Positions 8,989 through 17,881 of a stretch of 64,000 bases of DNA are shown here, one piece after another (the first letter of the stretch is position 1; the number at the start of each line of letters is the position of its first letter). The stretch covers positions 186,001-250,000 of the forward strand of contig NZ_RCHN01000020.1 of NCBI RefSeq assembly GCF_003671495.1, written 5' to 3'. Both the position numbers and the translations under genes were made by a program. The notes beneath the pieces were generated by a model. That model worked only from the letters and a program-made list of their open reading frames with translations. It did no database searches and was not told the DNA's origin. This DNA is from Ketobacter sp. Its GTDB lineage: Bacteria; Pseudomonadota; Gammaproteobacteria; Pseudomonadales; Ketobacteraceae.

Positions 8989-9889
8989 ACCAAACTTGCC
9001 CATGACGCTGCTGCTGGCCTTTGCCAGCGGGTTGCTGCAGGCAGCCCCGATCAGCCTGATCGACGACGGGCAGCGACAGGTGGTGCTGCCTGGCCCGGCC
9101 CAGCGCATTGTGTCCCTGGCGCCGCACATTACCGAAGTGCTGTTCGCGGCCGGGGCCGGTGATCGCATCGTCGGCACCGTCAATTACAGCGACTACCCGG
9201 AAGCCGCCAAAGCCATTCCCCAGGTGGGCGGCTACAACCAGGTGAATTTTGAACGCATCCTGTCATTGAATCCGGACCTGATCATCGGCTGGTATGAAGG
9301 CAACAGCGCTGAAACCGTGGAAAAGCTCAAGCTGTTACAGATTCCTGTGTACATGAGTGATCCCAAAACCATGGACAGCATCAGCCACAACATTCGCCAG
9401 TTCGGTATGCTTACCGCCACTGAAAACATTGCCAACCGCGCAGCGCAGGAATACGACCGCCGCCGCGCTGAACTCAAACACGCCAATGCCCACAAGCCCT
9501 CTATACGGGTGTTCTATCAAGTGTGGGAGGACCCGCTCTACACCCTGGCTGGCGGCCACTTTATTTCTGACCTCTACCGCCTGTGTGGCGGCGTCAATGT
9601 ATTTGCGGACCTGAGCGAAGCCTCCCCCATCGTCAGCGTGGAAGCCATCGTGATCCGCAATCCCCAGGTCATGCTCACCGGCGGTCATCACGGCAAGCGC
9701 TCCATTGATAACTGGAAAGAAAAATGGGCCACCTGGGGCAGTATGGACGCCGTGAAGCACGGTATGCTGTTTTTTGTGGATCAGGACATGTACACCCGCT
9801 CCACACCCCGCACGGTGGATGCGGCCGAGAACCTGTGTGAAATACTGGATCAGGCGCGGAGGGTGTATTACCCAGGCGAGCAGGAGTAG
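8975..9889 (+). CDS. BtuF-like periplasmic substrate-binding protein
   Basis: A 304-residue exported protein with a signal peptide (KWFKP, then a hydrophobic core ending LLQAAP). RIVSLAPHITEVLFAAG near residue 45 and the later DLIIGWYEGN are typical of the BtuF/FepB binding-protein fold, which captures cobalamin or iron chelates. The GTG start lies inside the end of the exporter gene and is preceded by AAGGAA; an ATG nine codons later would lose the charged signal-peptide start. No BtuC or BtuD gene is adjacent, so the permease must be elsewhere. Cobalamin as ligand is probable, not proven. Confidence 0.82.
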   Translation: MKWFKPNLPMTLLLAFASGLLQAAPISLIDDGQRQVVLPGPAQRIVSLAPHITEVLFAAGAGDRIVGTVNYSDYPEAAKAIPQVGGYNQVNFERILSLNPDLIIGWYEGNSAETVEKLKLLQIPVYMSDPKTMDSISHNIRQFGMLTATENIANRAAQEYDRRRAELKHANAHKPSIRVFYQVWEDPLYTLAGGHFISDLYRLCGGVNVFADLSEASPIVSVEAIVIRNPQVMLTGGHHGKRSIDNWKEKWATWGSMDAVKHGMLFFVDQDMYTRSTPRTVDAAENLCEILDQARRVYYPGEQE

Positions 9890-9975
9890 CTGGCCGAGCT
9901 GAGCGCCTCTTATCTGAAAAGCGCCGCGCATCTAAACAGGACCATGCCGTAAGCTGGGTGCATAAACGGTCAGGC

Positions 9976-10016
9976 AAAAAAAAGCCCGAGGTCGCGATGA
10001 CTTCGGGCTTTTTTGA
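9976..10016. terminator. Bidirectional rho-independent terminator
   Basis: AAGCCCGA and TCGGGCTT form a stem around a loop of roughly a dozen bases, with a run of A on the left and T on the right. It can end transcripts from the BtuF-like gene on the plus strand and from tRNA-Gly on the minus strand. Confidence 0.85.
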
Positions 10017-10020
10017 ATTT

Positions 10021-10096
<76 letters not shown>

Positions 10097-10325
10097 TTGG
10101 TGTGGGCGCGAATATTAAGGAGTGACCGCCATTGAGTCAACCATTTTTTCAGTGATTTGGGCCACTTGGCGGCATTGCGCTATAGATGCATCATCTATTT
10201 GACAATTACGCCGCTAAAAACCAAACTACTGCGCCTTTTTGAGCCGATCCCGCCCCTGGGCCACATCGGACCAAATGGGCAACGATCCAGCAGCCTCCTA
10301 AAAGATTCAAGAGTAACAGGTACTT

Positions 10326-11663
<1,338 letters not shown>

Positions 11664-11713
11664 GGCCGGGCATCAGTGCCAGGCGTTAGTGACGCGCCTT
11701 TCAGTGACGGGCG

Positions 11714-11923
11714 TTAGTGACGCCCCAGAAGATTCATGATCAGCGTCAGCACCACGCTGACAATGATCATGGACGTGATGGGGAAATACACCCCGCCGCT
11801 CTCATTGCGCCAGCGCAGATCCCCGGGCAGCTTGCCGAACCAGCTCAGTAATCCCGGGGCATACACCAACGCCAGCCCCAACAGGGCCAGTACAACCCCC
11901 AGCACAATCAGAAACTTACCCAT
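11714..11923 (-). CDS. DUF2905 family small membrane protein
   Basis: A 69-residue protein with two membrane helices (FLIVLGVVLALLGLALVYA and a second near the C-terminus) flanking the conserved LSWFGKLPGDLRW motif of DUF2905. The function of the family is unknown. The start at 11923 is fixed by a strong GGGGG ribosome site; the 26-codon upstream extension of the frame has no family similarity. It converges with rimO. Confidence 0.85.
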   Translation of the reverse strand: MGKFLIVLGVVLALLGLALVYAPGLLSWFGKLPGDLRWRNESGGVYFPITSMIIVSVVLTLIMNLLGRH

Positions 11924-12108
11924 CACTGCCCCCTTGGATCCCGCCTGCGAATGCCTGTGCACCAAACTTTCATTAAAAATCCTCGAAAAATCAACAACCA
12001 CGCCACAAATGCACTGAAATTGCGCAGTTTAGTAAGAACATTCTAATTTTTGACAATAATATTATCCCATCGACTGCAATCCCAATATCGCACGTGTGAG
12101 GAACCACC

Positions 12109-12528
12109 ATGATTCAAGACAAAGTCAAAGTTCAGCTGGACCAGCTCAAAAAACAGAGCGAAAAACTGCAGGCAGAGTTGAGCAAAGGCTTGGAAGTGGC
12201 CAAATTGGAAGGTCAACGCATTCTGCACGAAATGGGCGTTGACACCAGCGCCGAGAAAATTGACCTGCAGGAACTGGTTGAGGAGTTGCGCCAGGCCAAC
12301 CCAACGGTACGTGATTTTCTGCGCAACCTGAACGTTGCCACCTACGACAACCGTTTCCGCCTGAACTGGAACGCTACCATGATTTCCGCCTACGCCAAAC
12401 AACAGGCGGAAAAAACCTACGCCAAGGATGTCAAACCCAAGCTGGCTGAAGTGCGGGACACCGTCACGGCTCAGTTGCGCGAGGTACAGGCCAAGACTCA
12501 GGAACTGCGTTCCAAACTCACCGCCTGA
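12109..12528 (+). CDS. Phasin-like helical protein of unknown function
   Basis: A 139-residue soluble protein, mostly amphipathic helix, rich in Lys, Glu, Gln and Ala, with heptad-like stretches at both ends. There is no signal peptide and no cysteine. The look is that of phasins or granule-associated proteins, but I do not recognise a specific domain. A GAGGAA ribosome site precedes the ATG and a terminator follows, so it is a single-gene unit. The divergent 185-bp gap upstream contains a TTGACA hexamer at 12050-12055 without a convincing -10 partner. Confidence 0.6.
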   Translation: MIQDKVKVQLDQLKKQSEKLQAELSKGLEVAKLEGQRILHEMGVDTSAEKIDLQELVEELRQANPTVRDFLRNLNVATYDNRFRLNWNATMISAYAKQQAEKTYAKDVKPKLAEVRDTVTAQLREVQAKTQELRSKLTA

Positions 12529-12556
12529 TTCTTTTTATCTTCTCCTGCGTTTATTT

Positions 12557-12582
12557 AGCCCCCGTACTCCGGGGGCTCTTTG
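12557..12582 (+). terminator. Rho-independent terminator
   Basis: AGCCCCC and GGGGGCT pair around a 7-nt loop, followed by CTTTG, 28 bases after the stop of the helical protein gene. Confidence 0.75.
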
Positions 12583-12673
12583 TTGGTAAATTCTTGTTGG
12601 CAAATCCACCCCGATGGTGAGACCGAGATACCGGTGCTAAACTGGCAGATTAAAGCCATGGAAAGCGCTGATC

Positions 12674-13099
12674 ATGCACCTTCTGGATCACGACAAACCT
12701 CCGCCACACCCCTTTGAACACTGGTTGCACACTCTGGACCCGGATACAGCATCACGGGATGATGTGAAACCGGCCCGCAGCAAAGTCCGCTGCAAGAGCT
12801 GCCTCAACTACCTCACCCGCAATGATTTGCTGACGCCCATTGCCGGCGAGACCCAGCATTTTTTTACCAACCCGGCCGGTCAGGGATTCGACCTGCAAAC
12901 CTACCAGCAGGTGGAGGGCGTGGAGGTCAGTGGCAAACCCACCGACTATTTCAGCTGGTTTGAAGGCTTTTCCTGGCAATACTGCTATTGCCGACGCTGT
13001 CATCAACACCTGGGGTGGTACTTCAGTTGTGAGGGAAGTAGCGGAGAAAGCGATGCCGGCTTCTATGCTCTGATCATCGACCGCCTGCTGTTGGACTGA
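12674..13099 (+). CDS. Stand-alone CULT (cereblon-type) domain protein
   Basis: A 141-residue protein that appears to be a bacterial single-domain relative of the thalidomide-binding domain of cereblon. Two CxxC pairs (Cys40/Cys43 and Cys106/Cys109) would hold zinc. Trp95, Trp101 and Trp115 match the aromatic cage: the spacings Trp-6-Trp-5-Cys and Cys-6-Trp equal those of human cereblon W380, W386, C391, C394 and W400. Both contain a SWF-x-G-x-x-W motif; cereblon His378 is Phe93 here. Bacterial relatives such as MsCI4 of Magnetospirillum bind uridine and cyclic imides in vitro, but their role is unknown. It is monocistronic with no functional neighbours. Confidence 0.85.
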   Translation: MHLLDHDKPPPHPFEHWLHTLDPDTASRDDVKPARSKVRCKSCLNYLTRNDLLTPIAGETQHFFTNPAGQGFDLQTYQQVEGVEVSGKPTDYFSWFEGFSWQYCYCRRCHQHLGWYFSCEGSSGESDAGFYALIIDRLLLD

Positions 13100-13112
13100 G
13101 CGCAATCAGCGA

Positions 13113-13691
13113 TCAACCCAGTTCGTCCAGGGTCAGACGGTAACTGGGCAGGAACTTCTCCATAAAATAGCCCACTTCCGGCAGGTCATAGCTGGCCAGC
13201 AGCCCTTCCACCCGTTGTTTGGCCACCTGGAACTCATGATTATTGGAATCCACCTCATGAATGCACTTGATGTAGGCCGACAACACATCCGCCGCCTTCA
13301 GCAACTTGCGGGTCTCCGCTGGCAACTCGTGATCGTTGATCAGGCCAGCATAGTCGGCCTGTAATTCCTCCGGCAGCATGGTGAGCAATTTCGATTTGGC
13401 GGCCTTCTCCACCTCTTTGTAGGCTTCAGCAATACTGGGATTGAAATACTTGATGGGGCCTGGCAGGTCGCCGGTCAGCACTTCAGAGGCATCATGATAT
13501 AACGCAATGACGGCAATGGCATTGGCATCCAGATCGCCTCCGTACAACCGGTTGCGAATCAACGCCAGCGCGTGCGCAATGGTGGCCACATCAAAGCTGT
13601 GCTCCTTTACATTCTCGTTTTCCACATTGCGCTTGAGCCCCCACCGCAGAATGTATTTGAGTTTGGACACATACGCAAAAAAGTGATGCAC
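13113..13691 (-). CDS. yfbR: HD-domain 5'-deoxynucleotidase, YfbR family
   Basis: A 192-residue metal-dependent phosphohydrolase that dephosphorylates 5'-deoxynucleoside monophosphates. The HD-domain metal ligands lie in NVKEHSFDVA and ALYHDASEVLTGDLP. The N-terminus HHFFAYVSKLKYILRW aligns with E. coli SHFFAHLSRLK, which favours the GTG at 13691, five bases after GGGGG. The same frame also offers GTG at 13697 and TTG at 13703. No ATG fits, so initiation is at a rare codon. It follows the phoH-like gene with a strong hairpin between. Confidence 0.88.
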   Translation of the reverse strand: MHHFFAYVSKLKYILRWGLKRNVENENVKEHSFDVATIAHALALIRNRLYGGDLDANAIAVIALYHDASEVLTGDLPGPIKYFNPSIAEAYKEVEKAAKSKLLTMLPEELQADYAGLINDHELPAETRKLLKAADVLSAYIKCIHEVDSNNHEFQVAKQRVEGLLASYDLPEVGYFMEKFLPSYRLTLDELG

Positions 13692-13724
13692 ATTCACCCC
13701 CAAAACTGGTGTGTTAGAACGAAC

Positions 13725-13749
13725 AACGGCCCGCCAGGCGGGCCGTTTT
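13725..13749. terminator. Strong hairpin between phoH-like gene and yfbR
   Basis: AACGGCCCGCC and GGCGGGCCGTT are a perfect 11-bp inverted repeat around one base. It lies 14 bases past the phoH-like stop codon and about 34 bases before the yfbR start. The U-run on the minus strand is weak (GTTG), so read-through into yfbR is possible. Confidence 0.7.
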
Positions 13750-13762
13750 GTCTACCCGATGT

Positions 13763-15151
13763 TTACAGATTAGCTTCCGCGTACTCGGCCAGCAAGGAAC
13801 GGGGAATGCCGTTCAGACGCAAGCTGGTGCTGTGCCGGAAACCTTTGAAGCGCTCGGTCATATACGTTAACCCGGAGCTAATGGGGCTTAGGTAAGGCGT
13901 ATCAATCTGCGCCAGGTTGCCCAGGCAGATCACTTTGCTGCCCTCTCCCGCCCGGGTAATGATGGCTTTCATCTGATGGGGCGTCAGGTTCTGGGATTCA
14001 TCGATCAGAATCAGACTGCGCTGGAAACTGCGCCCGCGGATGTAATTCAGCGCCTTGAACTGGATGTTGGCCCGCTCTTTCACATATTCAATACTGCCCT
14101 GGGGGCTTTCGTCCTGGATATGCAGCGCTTCAATGTTATCCGTGATGGCACCCAGCCAGGGGTCCATTTTTTCCTCTTCCGTACCAGGCAGGAAACCATG
14201 ATCTTCTGCCAGTGGCGGCGTGGAGCGGGTAACAATGATTTTGTTGTACATCTTGTGCGCCACCGTCATCTCAATGGCGGCTGCCAGGGCCAGGATGGTT
14301 TTACCGGAGCCGGCCGGCCCGGTGAGATTCACCAGATGAACGTCGTTGTCCAACAGCGCGTGCAGCGCCATGGCCTGATAGATGTTGCGCGGCTGCAAGC
14401 CCCAGGCAGACTGGTGCATCAGTGAATCCCGTTTGATGTGCTTGATCAGCACATGCTCGTCATTCACCTCTTCGATGCGGGCCAGGAATTCCTGGTCATC
14501 CAACACATACTGGTTGACGTACAGGGCACCCTCGAACACATCCCGTGCCAGAGAATGGAAAGTACCATTGTCCCGCTGGATGGTATCCACATGGGCAACA
14601 CGATCCCAGAACGAGCCTTCAAATTCGTGATAGCCGGTGCTGAGCTGCTTTACATCCGAAATCAATTGATCGTTGTGGTAATCCTCGGCATGGATACGAC
14701 AACCGCGCGCCTTGAGGCGCATGTTGATGTCCTTGGTCACCAACACAAAATTGTATTCCGGGTTTTCCAGTTGCATCTGCACCACCCGGTTAATGATTTT
14801 GTTGTCATTGTTATCGTTGGGCAGACAGGCTTCCGGCGGCTCGCCGGTTTTGTTCATCATAATGGCCAGCTTACCCAGGTGGCTGGTGCCATTGTTACGG
14901 GGAATAGGCACCCCTTTCTGCAAACGTTCCGTGGGACTGTCGGCTATCACACTGTCGATCAGACGGATGGCCGAGCGGCAATCTGCGGCGATGGACTTGT
15001 TGCCGTTTTTGAGCTTGTCGAGTTCTTCCAGGACAGTGATGGGGATGACGACGAGATGCTCGTCAAAATTGAGGATTGAATTCGGATCGTGAATTAAAAC
15101 GTTGGTATCGATTACATAAGCTTTCTTGGTACTTTCTGCTTTGCTGCTCAT
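13763..15151 (-). CDS. PhoH-like protein with PIN domain (PhoH2 type)
   Basis: A 462-residue fusion of an N-terminal PIN ribonuclease domain and a C-terminal PhoH helicase-like ATPase. The PIN acidic residue is in YVIDTNVLIHDP near residue 16. Walker A is GPAGSGKT and Walker B is LILIDESQNL. PhoH2 proteins studied in mycobacteria unwind and cut RNA. The ATG at 15151 is preferred to one two codons earlier because GAGG lies 7 bases upstream of it. A neighbouring antitoxin gene, common in mycobacterial loci, is absent. Confidence 0.93.
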   Translation of the reverse strand: MSSKAESTKKAYVIDTNVLIHDPNSILNFDEHLVVIPITVLEELDKLKNGNKSIAADCRSAIRLIDSVIADSPTERLQKGVPIPRNNGTSHLGKLAIMMNKTGEPPEACLPNDNNDNKIINRVVQMQLENPEYNFVLVTKDINMRLKARGCRIHAEDYHNDQLISDVKQLSTGYHEFEGSFWDRVAHVDTIQRDNGTFHSLARDVFEGALYVNQYVLDDQEFLARIEEVNDEHVLIKHIKRDSLMHQSAWGLQPRNIYQAMALHALLDNDVHLVNLTGPAGSGKTILALAAAIEMTVAHKMYNKIIVTRSTPPLAEDHGFLPGTEEEKMDPWLGAITDNIEALHIQDESPQGSIEYVKERANIQFKALNYIRGRSFQRSLILIDESQNLTPHQMKAIITRAGEGSKVICLGNLAQIDTPYLSPISSGLTYMTERFKGFRHSTSLRLNGIPRSLLAEYAEANL

Positions 15152-15488
15152 TCGCATTCCTCAAGAAGAATATTGAAGTAGTAACCGGCTCCCAAAGCCG
15201 TAGTGCAGTCTTCTTCGTCCCTCCCTATTCTGATCCCGGTGAAAGTGGAAAGGTTTGAGGTCTTGAATTCCCTTGTTGTTCTCCTTGAGGGTGAGTGCGG
15301 AACAAGGGTTCCCGCGTTGATCAATTTCTGCTTTAATTTACCTAGAATGTAGAACACATTTCCACAGTCAGGCAAACATTTTTTGTGCTAAGTGATTGAT
15401 TTACTTGGCAGACGGCTTTCTCTCCCTCTAGTTTTACGCTCCCCCTGTGACAGTCCGATGACGGGTACATGAATCACAAAACCGGTTC
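15152..15488. other. Gene-free upstream part of the phoH/GGDEF divergent region
   Basis: This AT-rich stretch separates two divergent genes. A 75-codon minus frame reaches into it but lacks a ribosome site and family similarity. I see no RNA gene or repeat here. The regulatory signals lie at its right end (15489-15556). Confidence 0.5.
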
Positions 15489-15504
15489 CGTGACTCATTT
15501 CACA
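15489..15504. promoter_or_regulatory. CRP/Vfr-like binding site
   Basis: CGTGA-CTCATT-TCACA matches the TGTGA-N6-TCACA consensus at nine of ten defined positions. It is centred about 65 bases before the likely transcription start given by the 15527-15556 promoter, a range used by class I CRP activation. Confidence 0.5.
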
Positions 15505-15526
15505 TAATTTTTTTCATTAATCACAA

Positions 15527-15556
15527 TTGCTCATGAATCGCTCAGGGTTTTATACT
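15527..15556 (+). promoter_or_regulatory. Candidate promoter for the GGDEF/EAL gene
   Basis: TTGCTC (15527-15532) and TATACT (15551-15556) are spaced by 18 bases and point to the gene at 15636. A second TATACT at 15601 lacks a good -35. Confidence 0.5.
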
Positions 15557-15635
15557 CCCCCTGCGTGCCTAATAAGTGTCAGTTTCCGACTGATTGTGTG
15601 TATACTCGACCGGATAGCCCAGCGAGCCCGCCGAC

Positions 15636-17780
15636 ATGACAACAACAAAGCCAGGACATTCGCACAACCTGTTGTTAATCAGTGAAAATTCCCCTTCCCT
15701 ACAGAGCCTTGGCGACTTTATCGAAGCCCAGGGATACCCGTTTCGGAGTGTGGAAAGCTGTGACGGTGCGCTGGATGCGATTCGCCGATCGAATTTCGAC
15801 CTGATTGTGTTGAGAGTAGGCCCTGCCCCTGCGCTGTGGAACCCGCTGTTCGACTTTGTACGGGAAAAACGCAATCAGCTGCCCATCATTGCCCTCTGCG
15901 ACGCCGGGCTGTTCGGCGAACTCTCCAACCGGTTGAACCACCCCAACATTTATCCCCTGGTGGCGCCCTACAATCCACTGGAGCTGGAAAAGACCATCAA
16001 GGAAGTCCTTAATCAGCGCCGCATCCAGTTTGAGGTCAGCACCCTGCAGGAGCGCATCAAGCAATCGGAAAAAATGCATCGGTTCCTGGTGAACAATTCC
16101 CCGGACATCATCTATATCCTCAACGAACGGGGTGAAATCAACTTCATCAACGACCGGGTGGAAAAGCTGTTGAACGTCAGCAAGGAAGAGCTGATCGGTA
16201 AGCACTTCAGCAACCTGATGAGCGAAGAGGAATGCAAACAGCATCCTTATGTGTTCAATGAACGGCGGGCGGTGAAACGGGTGGAGCAGCGCAGCGAGCT
16301 GCATCTGCGCAAGCGGCTCTATCTGAACGGCCAGGACAAGAGCACTTCGCTCTCCATGCCGTTTGAGATCAGCGCCATGGGCATTTACGAGATTGATCGC
16401 CGCAACAGCAAGCCGCAGTTTCGCGGCACTTACGGCATCGCCCGCGACATCACCGACCGCAAGCAGGCGGAATCACTGATGCGGTTCCAGGCCTATCACG
16501 ACCTGCTCACCGGCCTGCCCAACCGCACGTTGTTCCGGGATCGACTGTCGCTTGCCATCTCCCACAGCAAACGCAACGGTTCCAAAGTGGCGGTCATGTT
16601 TGTGGACCTGGACCGCTTTAAGCTGATCAACGATTCCCTCGGCCATTCAGTGGGTGACCAGTTGATTCAGGCCGTGGCCCGCCGCTGCAGTGAGATCCTG
16701 CGGGAAGGCGATACCCTGTCCCGCTTTGGGGGCGACGAATTCACCCTGCTGTTACCCAACATTCGCAATCAGGATGACGCGGTGATCATCGCCAAAAAGA
16801 TCCTGCACGAATTGAAGCAGCCGTTTTTTATAGAGAAGCATGAGCTCTATGTCAGCGGGTCCATCGGTATCGCCCTGTATCCTGACCACGGCGAACAGAT
16901 CGAACAGCTGATCCAGAACGCCGATATCGCCATGTATCACATCAAAGGGCATGGCAAGAACGGCTATCAGTTTTTTAATGAGAAAATGAACCAGTCCTAC
17001 GCCGAACGCCTGCATACCGAGCAGGATCTGCGCCAGTGCGTGGAAGGCGAGCAGCTGTTTCTGGAATACCAACCCATCTACAACGTGCAGACCTCCGGCG
17101 TCTATGCGCTGGAAGCCTATGTGCGCTGGGATCACCCGCAACGGGGCGTGCTGACGCCGGCCCAGTTCCTGAGCGTGGCGGAAGAGACCGGAATCATCGT
17201 GGAGGTGGGAAGCTGGGTGATGAATCGGGTTTGCGCCGACCTGGAGGAATGGGCCAACCCCATCCTCAAGATCGCCGTGAACTTTTCCCCGCGCCAGGTG
17301 GAGCATGCGGAATTTGAGAATATGCTCATGAGCGCGGTCAAAGCCCACAATGTATCCCCCAACCAGATTGAGCTGGAGATCACCGAAGAGCTGTTAATGA
17401 CGGATCTGAACCTGATCACCACCAAGCTGAAACGCCTCAACCGGCTCGGCTTCTCCATCTCGGTGGACGATTTCGGCACCGGCTATTCGTCACTGAGCTG
17501 CCTGCACCAGCTGCCCATCAACACCATCAAGTTGCACGAGTCCTTCCTGCGGCACATCAGTGACCAATACCAGAGCGGGGACGCCTGCATCGTGAGTGCC
17601 ATCAGTGCCATGGCCTCAGGGCTCAATCTCAACCTGGTGGCAGAAGGGGTTGAAACCCAGCAACAAAAGGATTACCTCGTGAACATGGGTTGCAACACCA
17701 TGCAGGGACACCTGTTCCAGGTCCCGGTTTCCAGCGCGGAAGCCCGTAAAATTGTCGTCGCCCCGGTGCTGACCGACTGA
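15636..17780 (+). CDS. REC-like/PAS/GGDEF/EAL cyclic-di-GMP protein
   Basis: A 714-residue cytoplasmic signalling protein. Residues 10-125 resemble a response-regulator receiver but have Arg60 where the phosphorylated Asp belongs (LIVLRVGP). A PAS domain follows (about 145-275). The GGDEF domain (about 285-450) keeps an intact GGDEF at 365-369. The EAL domain (about 460-700) reads EAY at 493-495; the metal and catalytic residues in VNFSPRQ, EITE, DDFGTGYSSL, the lysine of IKLHE and the glutamate of VAEGVE are kept, but the KID aspartate is His634. It could make or break c-di-GMP; the balance cannot be predicted. Confidence 0.93.
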   Translation: MTTTKPGHSHNLLLISENSPSLQSLGDFIEAQGYPFRSVESCDGALDAIRRSNFDLIVLRVGPAPALWNPLFDFVREKRNQLPIIALCDAGLFGELSNRLNHPNIYPLVAPYNPLELEKTIKEVLNQRRIQFEVSTLQERIKQSEKMHRFLVNNSPDIIYILNERGEINFINDRVEKLLNVSKEELIGKHFSNLMSEEECKQHPYVFNERRAVKRVEQRSELHLRKRLYLNGQDKSTSLSMPFEISAMGIYEIDRRNSKPQFRGTYGIARDITDRKQAESLMRFQAYHDLLTGLPNRTLFRDRLSLAISHSKRNGSKVAVMFVDLDRFKLINDSLGHSVGDQLIQAVARRCSEILREGDTLSRFGGDEFTLLLPNIRNQDDAVIIAKKILHELKQPFFIEKHELYVSGSIGIALYPDHGEQIEQLIQNADIAMYHIKGHGKNGYQFFNEKMNQSYAERLHTEQDLRQCVEGEQLFLEYQPIYNVQTSGVYALEAYVRWDHPQRGVLTPAQFLSVAEETGIIVEVGSWVMNRVCADLEEWANPILKIAVNFSPRQVEHAEFENMLMSAVKAHNVSPNQIELEITEELLMTDLNLITTKLKRLNRLGFSISVDDFGTGYSSLSCLHQLPINTIKLHESFLRHISDQYQSGDACIVSAISAMASGLNLNLVAEGVETQQQKDYLVNMGCNTMQGHLFQVPVSSAEARKIVVAPVLTD

Positions 17781-17881
17781 ATGGGTAGAGCGGTCAAAAT
17801 CTGACTTCGATCATTCCCCGCCCTCCACTTTTGATGCATAGTGGACGCAGAGCAACAAACCTGCAGGGAACGATAAAAAAT

